Shown piece by piece: positions 8,002-14,540 of a stretch of DNA of 16,860 nt. Source of the DNA: Gammaproteobacteria bacterium (GTDB lineage: Bacteria > Pseudomonadota > Gammaproteobacteria > Pseudomonadales > Oleiphilaceae). The notes beneath the pieces are model-generated. The model worked only from the letters and a program-made list of their open reading frames with translations. It was not told the DNA's origin and did not search any database. Positions within the stretch are counted from its first letter, which is position 1. Every line of letters starts with the position of its first letter. A program made the position numbers and the translations under genes. The DNA lies in assembly GCA_029268325.1 (NCBI GenBank), contig JAJUGC010000005.1, forward strand, positions 1 to 16,860, given 5' to 3'.

Positions 8002-8370
8002 ATGCTGTCGCAATTCCACAAAGCAACCCTGGCCCTATCTGTGGCGGCCCTGCCGGCCGTATCAATGGCGCAGGAAGCTGCCCCGCAGCCCCCGAGTGCA
8101 ATGATGCAGTTTGTGTTCCTCGGTGGTTTCATTCTGCTGTTCTACTTCTTGCTGTGGCGCCCGCAGAGCAAACGTGCCAAAGAGCATAAGCAGCTGATTG
8201 GCGGACTTGAGAAGGGCGATGAAGTGGTGACCAGCGGCGGTATTGCGGGCCGCATCGTCCGTGTTAAGGATGACTTTGTAGTGATCCAGGTCGCCGATGA
8301 TGTAGAAGTAAAAGTACAAAAAATTGCTGTTGCCGCAGCCCTGCCGAAAGGCACTTTGAAGGAAATCTGA
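8002..8370 (+). CDS. yajC: YajC, Sec translocon accessory subunit
   Basis: YajC is a small inner-membrane protein that associates with SecD and SecF, and it is encoded immediately before them as usual. The protein is 122 residues. The N-terminus looks like a cleavable signal peptide (to about VSMA-QEA, residue 26), followed by the conserved membrane segment (MMQFVFLGGFILLFYFLLW) and the cytoplasmic motifs WRPQSKRAKEHK and LEKGDEVVTSGGIAG. I chose the ATG at 8002, which has GGAG eight bases upstream; an upstream GTG at 7969 has no such site. The signal-like leader is longer than in E. coli YajC (110 residues). Confidence 0.95.
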   Translation: MLSQFHKATLALSVAALPAVSMAQEAAPQPPSAMMQFVFLGGFILLFYFLLWRPQSKRAKEHKQLIGGLEKGDEVVTSGGIAGRIVRVKDDFVVIQVADDVEVKVQKIAVAAALPKGTLKEI

Positions 8371-8381
8371 TTTCGATTGGT

Positions 8382-8408
8382 ATTCGGCCGCTGTTATAGC
8401 GGCCGAAT
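8382..8408 (+). repeat. Strong hairpin between yajC and secD
   Basis: A perfect 11-bp inverted repeat (ATTCGGCCGCT and AGCGGCCGAAT) with the loop GTTAT starts 11 bases after the yajC stop and ends 45 bases before secD. No T-run follows, so it is not an intrinsic terminator. A role in mRNA processing or in setting the yajC to secD ratio is plausible. Confidence 0.6.
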
Positions 8409-8453
8409 GCGCTCTAGCGAACGCATCACAATAATGAAAGGAATGGGCGATAC

Positions 8454-10328
8454 ATGCTCAATAAATATCCACTCTGGAAAAATCTGTTGATTCTGGTCCT
8501 GATCGGGATCGGATTCATCTATGCGCTACCCAATCTCTATCCGGAAGACTTTGCGGTTCAAATCAGTGGTGCCAGTGCTACCACAGAAGTTGACAAAGGT
8601 GTGCTGAGGCGTGCTGAAAATGCCCTGAAAGAAGCCGGGATACCTTATCGGGATCCGGAGCTGGGCGAAACCAACGCGATGGTTCGCGTGGAAACCAATG
8701 AGCAGCAGCTGCGCGCCAAGTCTGTTCTGCAAAATGCTTTGGGTAACGACTATGTGGTTGCACTGAACCTGGCGCCAACCACACCAGAGTGGCTAACCAA
8801 GATTGGGGCTGCTCCCATGAAGCTGGGGCTGGACTTGCGTGGTGGTGTTCACTTCCTGCTGGAAGTGGATATTCCCGAGGCCCTGAAGTTACGGCTGGAT
8901 GTGTATTCCAGTGAGCTGAAGCAGCGGATGCGGGATGAGCGGATCCGTTACCGCTCCGTTGATCAGCAAGGCGAACGCTCTCTGGTCATGCGGTTCCGTC
9001 AGAGCGAAGAGCTTGCCAAGGCAGAGAGTCTGGTCCGTAAAGACTACCCGGAGTTTGAGCTCTCCAGCCAACAACGGGGCGAAGATATGTTGCTGACCCT
9101 GCGTCTGACCGATGCCAAGATCCGGGAGATCGAAGACTACTCGGTCCAGCAGAACCTGACGACCCTGCGTAACCGGGTGAATGAGCTGGGTGTGGCGGAG
9201 CCTATTGTCCAGCGCCAAGGCCGCAACCGGATTGTGGTGGAGTTGCCAGGTGTGCAGGATACGGCACAAGCCAAGCGGGTCATTGGCCAGACCGCCAACC
9301 TGGAATTCCGTCTCGAGGCGCGGATGGATGCGCCGAGAAGCAGTACGGTGGAGTATGAGTTCCGCAACCAGCCGGGGCGGACGGCATTTTTGGAGCGGGA
9401 TATTATTGTCACCGGTAACAGCGTTGCCGATGCGTCCCAAGGCTTTGGTGAAACCGGCGCCCCGGAGGTCAATATCACTCTGGATGGCCGGGGCGGCAGT
9501 GCGATGAGCCGGGTGACCTCCGGTGCCGTTCACCGGCGTATGGCCGTGGTATTCGTGGAACACCGTTTGCTGGATGATGGTTCGCAGGCCGGTGAAACAG
9601 CAGCGGCTCCGCGGCGCATTATCGACAAGAAGATTATCAGCCTGGCAACCATCCAGACGACGCTGGGCAGCAAATTCCGCATCACCGGGCTGAACTCTGT
9701 GGCAGAGGCCCAGGAGTTGGCACTGCTGTTGCGCGCCGGCGCCCTGGCAGCTCCCATTTACTTTGTTGAAGAGCGCACCATTGGGCCCAGCCTGGGGCAA
9801 CAAAACATTGATGCCGGTATCCTCTGTATCATGATTGGCTTTGCTTTCATTGCGGCCTGGATGTTTACCCAATATCACCTGTTTGGGTTGTTTGCCAATA
9901 TTGCCCTGACCCTGAACATTGTGTTGATGATTGCCTTGATGTCGCTGTTCGGGGCAACCCTTACGATGCCGGGCATTGCAGGTATTGTACTGACCATGGG
10001 CATGGCGGTGGACGCTAACGTGCTGATCAATGCCAGGATCCGGGAGGAAGTCAAGGCAGGGTTGCCGCCCCAGTCGGCGATCCGGGCCGGTTATGACCGG
10101 GCCTTTACGGCGATTATGGACAGTAACCTAACTACCCTAATGGTTGCGTTGATCTTGTACTCAGTAGGTACCGGGCCGATTCGTGGCTTTGCTGTAACCC
10201 TGGGGATCGGGATTGTGGTTTCCATGTTCACTGCGATTATAGTAACCCGAGCCATGGTGAATCTGGTCTACGGAGGTCGTAACGTTAAAAAGCTATCCAT
10301 TGGCTGGATAAAGAGGGCTCAGTCATGA
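8454..10328 (+). CDS. secD: SecD, protein translocase subunit
   Basis: SecD, with SecF, uses the proton motive force to pull preproteins through SecYEG on the periplasmic side. At 624 residues it is close to the E. coli length (615). One N-terminal membrane helix (about 8-26) is followed by the large periplasmic domain, beginning with the signature LGLDLRGG at 124-131 and including LRNRVNELGVAEP and NRIVVELPGVQD. Five membrane helices fill the C-terminal part (about 450-605), with GMAVDANVLINARIREE carrying the conserved membrane Asp520. The ATG at 8454 has AAGGA 11 bases upstream. The stop overlaps the secF start by four bases (ATGA), indicating coupled translation. Confidence 0.98.
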   Translation: MLNKYPLWKNLLILVLIGIGFIYALPNLYPEDFAVQISGASATTEVDKGVLRRAENALKEAGIPYRDPELGETNAMVRVETNEQQLRAKSVLQNALGNDYVVALNLAPTTPEWLTKIGAAPMKLGLDLRGGVHFLLEVDIPEALKLRLDVYSSELKQRMRDERIRYRSVDQQGERSLVMRFRQSEELAKAESLVRKDYPEFELSSQQRGEDMLLTLRLTDAKIREIEDYSVQQNLTTLRNRVNELGVAEPIVQRQGRNRIVVELPGVQDTAQAKRVIGQTANLEFRLEARMDAPRSSTVEYEFRNQPGRTAFLERDIIVTGNSVADASQGFGETGAPEVNITLDGRGGSAMSRVTSGAVHRRMAVVFVEHRLLDDGSQAGETAAAPRRIIDKKIISLATIQTTLGSKFRITGLNSVAEAQELALLLRAGALAAPIYFVEERTIGPSLGQQNIDAGILCIMIGFAFIAAWMFTQYHLFGLFANIALTLNIVLMIALMSLFGATLTMPGIAGIVLTMGMAVDANVLINARIREEVKAGLPPQSAIRAGYDRAFTAIMDSNLTTLMVALILYSVGTGPIRGFAVTLGIGIVVSMFTAIIVTRAMVNLVYGGRNVKKLSIGWIKRAQS

Positions 10329-11239
10329 TGACTAACGCAATCCGTTTCATGAGACTTCGGGTGCCGATGGTGGTTTTGGCACTGGTTTTGGTTGTTGGCT
10401 CTATTGCCGCGATGATCGTTAATGGCCTTAATTATGGTCTGGACTTCACCGGCGGTACTTTGGTTGAGGTGGAGTACAGTGAAGCTCCAGAGCTGGAAGC
10501 GGTGCGCCAGCAGTTGGAAGAAGCCGGTTTTTCCAACGTTGTAGCACAGCAGTTTGGCACTGAAACCAGCCTGGTCATTCGTCTTCAAGAGGAAGGAGAA
10601 GACGTTGGAAGGCAGGTTGTAGAAACTCTGCGGGCGGACGGTTCAGAGGTTGAGTTGCGTCGGTCCGAATATGTAGGTGGTCAGGTCGGCTCCGAGCTGC
10701 GTGAGAAGGGTGGCTTGGCAATGTTGCTGGCCTTGGGGGCAATCCTGGTTTATGTGGGGTTTCGTTTCCAGTTCAAGTTCGCCATGAGCTCCGTAGTGGC
10801 CTTGGCCCATGACGTGATTATCACCGTCGGAGCCTTTGCTCTCTTCCAGTGGGACTTCGACTTGACTGTGCTGGCTGCTGTTCTGGCGGTGATCGGCTAC
10901 TCCTTGAACGACACCATTGTTGTGTTTGACCGGGTGCGTGAAAACTTCCGCAAGATCCGCAAGGGCACGCCAGAAGAGGTCATAGACATCTCCATAACCC
11001 AGACCCTGGCGCGTACCCTGGTCACTTCAGGTACCACCATGGTGGTGACGCTGATCCTGTTCATCTTCGGTGGCGATGCAGTGCGCACTTTCTCAATCGC
11101 ACTGATGATCGGTATCGGTATTGGAACCTTTTCCTCTATCTATGTCGCAACGGCCATTGCTCTGATGATGGGGGTTTCCAAGGAAGACTTCTTGCTGCCG
11201 CCTAAGGAAGGGGCTGAAGGGGTCGAAGCGCGTCCTTGA
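10325..11239 (+). CDS. secF: SecF, protein translocase subunit
   Basis: SecF is the partner of SecD, an RND-type membrane protein with six helices. The protein is 304 residues. The first helix (about 15-33) is followed by the family motif GLDFTGGT and a periplasmic domain to about residue 125. Five further helices include GYSLNDTIVVFDRVREN and the ARTLVTSGTTMVV segment. The start overlaps the secD stop; an ATG one codon later is equally possible. The gene ends 17 bases before a strong terminator, closing the queA-tgt-yajC-secD-secF unit. Confidence 0.98.
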   Translation: MMTNAIRFMRLRVPMVVLALVLVVGSIAAMIVNGLNYGLDFTGGTLVEVEYSEAPELEAVRQQLEEAGFSNVVAQQFGTETSLVIRLQEEGEDVGRQVVETLRADGSEVELRRSEYVGGQVGSELREKGGLAMLLALGAILVYVGFRFQFKFAMSSVVALAHDVIITVGAFALFQWDFDLTVLAAVLAVIGYSLNDTIVVFDRVRENFRKIRKGTPEEVIDISITQTLARTLVTSGTTMVVTLILFIFGGDAVRTFSIALMIGIGIGTFSSIYVATAIALMMGVSKEDFLLPPKEGAEGVEARP

Positions 11240-11256
11240 GGCGCTATGCTTAAAGC

Positions 11257-11299
11257 ACAAACAAAAAAGCCGGATTTTGAGTCCGGCTTTTTTGTTTGT
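11257..11299. terminator. Bidirectional intrinsic terminator between secF and suhB
   Basis: A perfect 18-bp inverted repeat has a 7-base loop (TTTTGAG, 11275-11281). GCCGGA/TCCGGC forms the GC-rich core, with six A before and six T after it. The A-tract/T-tract symmetry makes it work in both directions, ending secF from the left and suhB from the right; the suhB stop is 20 bases away. Confidence 0.95.
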
Positions 11300-11318
11300 A
11301 AGGTCTGTGTCTTTTGGC

Positions 11319-12104
11319 TCAAACCCCTAGGGCATGCAGCTTCTGGGTGGTCGCCTTGAACAGCTTGGGATTGGCGCACAAGATGCGCTTGGATGATTCT
11401 GTGGCCGGTTGCCCGTTGAAATCTCCCGCCAGACCACCTGCCTCTTTGCAGATAAGCAGCGCAGCTGAAAGGTCTGCCGGTGTGGTTTGGTCGAGAACGA
11501 CGGCGTCCAGCCGGCCGGCTGCTACGTTGGCCAGATCCAGGGGGGCGCAGTAAGTGGTTCTGACCTGGAAGCTGGCGTTTGCCAGTTCTTTCAGCAGGTT
11601 CAACTTTGCACTGTTGTCTTCAGTGAGAGGGGCTTGCAGAACGTTCGTGGCGATAATAGCGCTTTCCAGAGCCGCAACGCCGGATACACGGATGCGCTTG
11701 CCGTTTAAGGATGCTCCAGAGCCGCGGCTGGCTGTGAACTCGTCTTGGGTTGCAGGGAAGGTCAAAATCCCGTGTTCCGCAATGCCGCCTTTTTTGCAGA
11801 CAATGGAGATGCCCCAGTCGGGTAGGCCGCGCAGAAAGCTAAGCGGGTTATGGATATTGGAAATATGCCAGCTGAAGCCTTTGTCAGCGGCAAGGAAGTC
11901 ACCACGCTTGGCAATCTTGTGAGCAGGATAGGCGCGGGCCAGGGCGCGGGAAATGTTTTCGTAATAGTTCATTTCGATCTGGGCCAGGAAGCGTTTGAGG
12001 TCCTGTGCCGTTGCAATTTTACCGCCGTCCCTTTCGAGAAGTTGCATGAGTTGTTCGTTGGACGAACGGATGGCGCGCAAGGAAATGTTGATCATCGGTT
12101 GCAT
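11319..12104 (-). CDS. suhB: SuhB-like inositol-monophosphatase-family protein, probably catalytically inactive
   Basis: Position and several motifs identify it as SuhB: MQPMINISLRA at the N-terminus, GLPDWGISIVCKKGG, DEFTASRGSGASLNGKRIRV, LDLANVAAGRLDA and EAGGLAGDF. In E. coli SuhB is part of the rRNA transcription antitermination complex as well as an inositol monophosphatase. The catalytic signature is destroyed here. The position of the usual IDPLDGTTNF reads ISNIHNPLSF (residues 81-90), losing both Asp metal ligands. The usual TEES motif with its Glu ligand is KRGD. VTNVDKAAE is replaced by LAQIEMNYYE. Only the later Asp211 (PADLSAA for PWDFAAG) remains. I chose the ATG at 12104 (261 residues; E. 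coli 267), since the 31 residues upstream match nothing in the family. The Shine-Dalgarno sequence is weak. The frame is intact over the whole length, so this is not a decayed pseudogene. Confidence 0.85.
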   Translation of the reverse strand: MQPMINISLRAIRSSNEQLMQLLERDGGKIATAQDLKRFLAQIEMNYYENISRALARAYPAHKIAKRGDFLAADKGFSWHISNIHNPLSFLRGLPDWGISIVCKKGGIAEHGILTFPATQDEFTASRGSGASLNGKRIRVSGVAALESAIIATNVLQAPLTEDNSAKLNLLKELANASFQVRTTYCAPLDLANVAAGRLDAVVLDQTTPADLSAALLICKEAGGLAGDFNGQPATESSKRILCANPKLFKATTQKLHALGV

Positions 12105-12141
12105 GGCGAATTCACTTTGTGAAAGAACTGAAAGAGCTGGG

Positions 12142-12216
12142 CCGGCATGATAGCAGATCGGCGGATTTGGTACAGGAGATTGCAGATAAATGCACATAAT
12201 TCTGTTACCATGCCGG
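12142..12216. promoter_or_regulatory. Divergent suhB/trmJ promoter region with mirrored extended -10 boxes
   Basis: The 135-base divergent gap holds an inverted repeat. The plus strand has TGTTACCATGCCGG at 12203-12216 and the minus strand has TGCTATCATGCCGG (12155-12142), identical at 12 of 14 positions. Each contains a TGn-plus-hexamer resembling an extended -10 element (TATCAT toward suhB, TACCAT toward trmJ), which would give leaders of roughly 36 and 22 bases. No good -35 boxes are seen. This is inference from sequence only. Confidence 0.4.
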
Positions 12217-12239
12217 ACGTTTTTTTAGCAGGTGATGCA

Positions 12240-13031
12240 ATGTTTGAGCAGGTCCGCATCGTTCTCATCAATACCTCTCACCCCGGAAATATTGGAGCGG
12301 TTGCGCGGGCTCTGAAAAATATGGGGTTTTCCCGCTTATACCTGGTTGCCCCAGAGTCATTTCCTGATCCTATAGCCGAAAGTCGGGCCTCTGGCGCCAC
12401 TGATATCCTGGATAAGGCTATTGTGGTGTCCAGCTTGGATGAAGCCATTGCCGGCTGCCGTTTGGTGGTAGGTGCCAGTGCACGGGGACGGAAGATCCCC
12501 TGGCCGGTGGTGAACCCACGGGATCTGGCCCGGGAGGTCCATTCCTTAACCCAAGATGACTCCGAAGTGGCCATTCTGTTTGGGCGCGAGGCGCGGGGGT
12601 TGACCAATGAAGAGCTCCACCGCTGCAATCTCCATGTCCACATCCCCAGCAATCCGGACTTCAGCTCCCTGAACCTGGCCATGGCGGTGCAGGTGGTGAC
12701 TTATGAGCTGCGCATGAAATATCTGGAGAGCCTTGAAAATGAAGCTGGCGATTCCAATATGAAAGCGATGCTTTCACCACAGGATTCCGGGTGGGATGTG
12801 GAGCCGGCATCAGTGGATGAGGTGGAAATGTTTCTGGAACACCTGGAACGGACCTTGATCGACATTGACTTCCATGACCCCGAGCATCCGCGTCAGTTGA
12901 TGGCGCGGTTGCGGCGTCTCTATCAGCGATGTTGTCTGGACAAGATGGAACTCAACATTCTGCGCGGCATCCTGAGATCGACGCAGAAAGTGGCGGGCAC
13001 CTGGGGTGCCCAATCGCCAGGCAGTCAATAA
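12240..13031 (+). CDS. trmJ: TrmJ, tRNA 2'-O-methyltransferase (position 32)
   Basis: TrmJ is a SPOUT-fold enzyme that uses S-adenosylmethionine to 2'-O-methylate nucleotide 32 of several tRNAs. The protein is 263 residues. The SPOUT motifs are present: NTSHPGNIGAVARALKNMG with the conserved Arg23, LFGREARGLTNEEL (113-126), and the knot segment IPSNPDFSSLNLAMAVQ (135-151). The C-terminal helical part ends near residue 250. I chose the ATG at 12240 because MFEQVRIVLINTSHPGN is the family N-terminus and AGGTG lies just upstream; a longer in-frame ORF from 12147 has no support. cysE follows after 38 bases. Confidence 0.95.
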   Translation: MFEQVRIVLINTSHPGNIGAVARALKNMGFSRLYLVAPESFPDPIAESRASGATDILDKAIVVSSLDEAIAGCRLVVGASARGRKIPWPVVNPRDLAREVHSLTQDDSEVAILFGREARGLTNEELHRCNLHVHIPSNPDFSSLNLAMAVQVVTYELRMKYLESLENEAGDSNMKAMLSPQDSGWDVEPASVDEVEMFLEHLERTLIDIDFHDPEHPRQLMARLRRLYQRCCLDKMELNILRGILRSTQKVAGTWGAQSPGSQ

Positions 13032-13069
13032 CCACTGGTTTTTCCGGACAACAGAAGGCGGCTTACCTT

Positions 13070-13852
13070 ATGTTTGCTCGAATCAAAGAAGATATTCAAA
13101 GTGTGTTTCATCGTGATCCTGCGGCTCGTAATGCCATTGAGGTCTTGACCTGCTATCCGGGCCTGCATGCATTGCTGTTCCACCGGATTTCCCATTGGCT
13201 ATGGATGAATAACCTGAAGTGGCTGGCCCGCTTCCTGTCATCCCTTAGTCGTTGGTTTACCGGCATTGAAATCCATCCCGGGGCCAAGATTGGGCGCCGC
13301 TTTTTTATCGACCATGGCATGGGGGTGGTGATTGGGGAAACGGCAGAAATTGGCGACGACGTGACCCTGTACCAGGGGGTTACACTGGGAGGAACCAGTT
13401 GGAATAAAGGCAAGCGTCACCCCACCTTGAAAGACGGGGTGGTGGTAGGGGCTGGAGCCAAGATTCTCGGGCCTTTTGAAGTGGGCGAGGGGGCCAAGAT
13501 CGGCTCCAATGCCGTTGTGACCAAACCGGTTCCGCCGGGAGCAACCGTAGTGGGTATTCCGGGGCGCGTGATTGTGAAAATGCCGGAGAAGGACGACTCC
13601 AAACGCCGTCATATGGAAGAGAAGATTGGCTTTGACGCCTACGGGTTGAGTGAGGAAATGCCTGACCCCGTAGCCCGCTCCATTCGCAGCATTTTGGATC
13701 ATATGCACACGGTGGATATGCGTCTTGAGCAGATTTGCAAATCCTTGGAGCGTCTGGACGAGAACTATCGCAGTCCGAATTTGCCCCCTTTGAATACTGA
13801 GGATTTTGAAGGTGTCCAGGACGAAGAGAGTCAGTCTTTTCCAAATAAGTAA
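13070..13852 (+). CDS. cysE: CysE, serine O-acetyltransferase
   Basis: CysE acetylates serine with acetyl-CoA to make O-acetylserine, the substrate for cysteine synthase. The protein is 260 residues with a short N-terminus (MFARIKEDIQSVFHRDPAAR), the Pseudomonas/EpsC-like form rather than the E. coli form with its longer helical domain. The left-handed beta-helix carries GIEIHPGAKIGRRFFIDHG (65-83), VIGETAEIGDDVTLYQGVTL, RHPTL and AKIGSNAVVTKPVP. After GIPGRVI (163-168) comes a long polar C-terminal extension of about 90 residues ending SFPNK. That end lacks the C-terminal Ile that canonical CysE inserts into the CysK active site. AAGG lies 11 bases before the chosen ATG; the longer upstream ORF overlaps trmJ and is not conserved. 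It sits upstream of the iscR promoter. Confidence 0.95.
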   Translation: MFARIKEDIQSVFHRDPAARNAIEVLTCYPGLHALLFHRISHWLWMNNLKWLARFLSSLSRWFTGIEIHPGAKIGRRFFIDHGMGVVIGETAEIGDDVTLYQGVTLGGTSWNKGKRHPTLKDGVVVGAGAKILGPFEVGEGAKIGSNAVVTKPVPPGATVVGIPGRVIVKMPEKDDSKRRHMEEKIGFDAYGLSEEMPDPVARSIRSILDHMHTVDMRLEQICKSLERLDENYRSPNLPPLNTEDFEGVQDEESQSFPNK

Positions 13853-13905
13853 CCGCTAGATGAGTGCTGGAGTTGGCCGGCCCATAGCCTGGAGATCCAT
13901 GGCTT

Positions 13906-13955
13906 ATGACCTACCGTAGTGCTAGGGTATATAGTTGATTACCCTGTAGGGGTAT
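13906..13955 (+). promoter_or_regulatory. Two abutting candidate type 1 IscR operators
   Basis: I compared the region with the E. coli type 1 IscR consensus as I remember it (ATA-SYY-GACT, centre, AGTC-RRS-TAT, 25 bases). Bases 13931-13955 match at 17 of 25 positions, including all eight outer left bases (ATAGTTGA) and the last six right bases (GGGTAT). Bases 13906-13930, immediately adjacent, match at about 16 of 25 and also end in GGGTAT. The central bases fit poorly in both. The right-hand site overlaps the promoter, which fits negative autoregulation by [2Fe-2S] IscR. Confidence 0.55.
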
Positions 13956-13963
13956 TGGATAAT
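13935..13963 (+). promoter_or_regulatory. Sigma-70 promoter for iscR-iscS
   Basis: TTGATT (13935-13940) and GATAAT (13958-13963) are separated by 17 bases, giving a predicted start near 13970 and a leader of about 30 bases. The spacer contains the palindrome TACCC-TGTAG-GGGTA (13940-13954), so a dimeric repressor bound there would block polymerase. Confidence 0.6.
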
Positions 13964-13998
13964 CCTCCTCGAAGCTATGGAAACTAGGTGAATCAGTT

Positions 13999-14469
13999 AT
14001 GCGGTTGACAACAAAAGGGCGTTATGCCGTAACGGCTATGCTTGATCTTGCCTTGCACTCGGATGGTGCGCCAGTGAGTCTGGCGGATATTTCTCAGCGG
14101 CAAGGCATTTCTTTGTCATACTTGGAGCAATTGTTTGCCAAGTTACGCCGTAATAATCTGGTTTCCAGTGTGCGTGGGCCCGGAGGGGGTTACCGGTTAG
14201 GGCGCGATGCCAGTGAGATTTCCGTGGCGCAGGTTGTGGATGCGGTCAACGAATCTCTGGATACGACCCGTTGTAAGCGCCGGGGCGATTGCCAAAACGG
14301 CGATAAGTGCCTGACTCATGATCTTTGGTCGGATCTCAGTGATCGAATCCATGATTTTTTAAGCAGCATTACCCTGGCGGAACTGATGTCCAAGCGGGAA
14401 GTGCGAAGTGTCGCGGAGCGTCAGCAGTCACGGCTCCAAGAGACCAAGCTACAGGTTAAGACTGCCTAA
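13999..14469 (+). CDS. iscR: IscR, [2Fe-2S] Rrf2-family transcription regulator
   Basis: IscR senses iron-sulfur status: with a [2Fe-2S] cluster it represses isc promoters, and without one it can act at other promoters such as suf. The protein is 156 residues. The N-terminal winged helix (MRLTTKGRYAVTAMLDLALH, ISLSYLEQLFAKLRR, VRGPGGGYRLGR) is followed by the dimerisation helix and the cluster ligands C92, C98, C104 and H107 at exactly the E. coli positions (RCKRRGDCQNGDKCLTH). A Shine-Dalgarno AGGTGA lies seven bases before the ATG. It is followed by iscS with a 71-base gap containing a strong hairpin. Confidence 0.97.
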   Translation: MRLTTKGRYAVTAMLDLALHSDGAPVSLADISQRQGISLSYLEQLFAKLRRNNLVSSVRGPGGGYRLGRDASEISVAQVVDAVNESLDTTRCKRRGDCQNGDKCLTHDLWSDLSDRIHDFLSSITLAELMSKREVRSVAERQQSRLQETKLQVKTA

Positions 14470-14490
14470 GGTTGATTTATAAGTTGTCCA

Positions 14491-14519
14491 GACCGGTTCG
14501 CCAACCTGGCGGATCGGTT
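14491..14519 (+). repeat. Stable hairpin between iscR and iscS
   Basis: Bases 14491-14502 pair with 14508-14519 around the loop AACCT. The stem is 12 bp with three G-U pairs and a CGCC/GGCG core. Only three T follow, so termination would be weak. In E. coli, structure at this place protects iscR mRNA when iscSUA is degraded after RyhB pairing; a comparable role here is inference. Confidence 0.55.
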
Positions 14520-14540
14520 TCGCCAAATATCTGGAATGTC

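Noticed and set aside
8889..9878. A 329-codon open frame on the minus strand
   Set aside because: It lies wholly inside secD, which is unmistakable on the plus strand. The translation has no recognisable motifs and no ribosome-binding site was evident; it is an antisense shadow of a GC-biased gene.
11319..12104. suhB as a pseudogene
   Set aside because: The frame is open over the full family length, with fold motifs retained around the lost active site; loss of catalysis with retained fold fits the data better than decay.
12105..12197. A longer start for suhB
   Set aside because: The extra 31 residues cross the divergent promoter region and nearly reach trmJ; MQPMINI is the family N-terminus.
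12929..13069. A longer start for cysE overlapping trmJ
   Set aside because: The added residues match nothing in the family, while MFARIKEDIQSVFHRDP is the conserved N-terminus.
14472..14540. A 23-residue N-terminal extension of IscS
   Set aside because: The extension covers the intergenic hairpin and is not conserved; MKLPLYFDYAATTP is the standard start.
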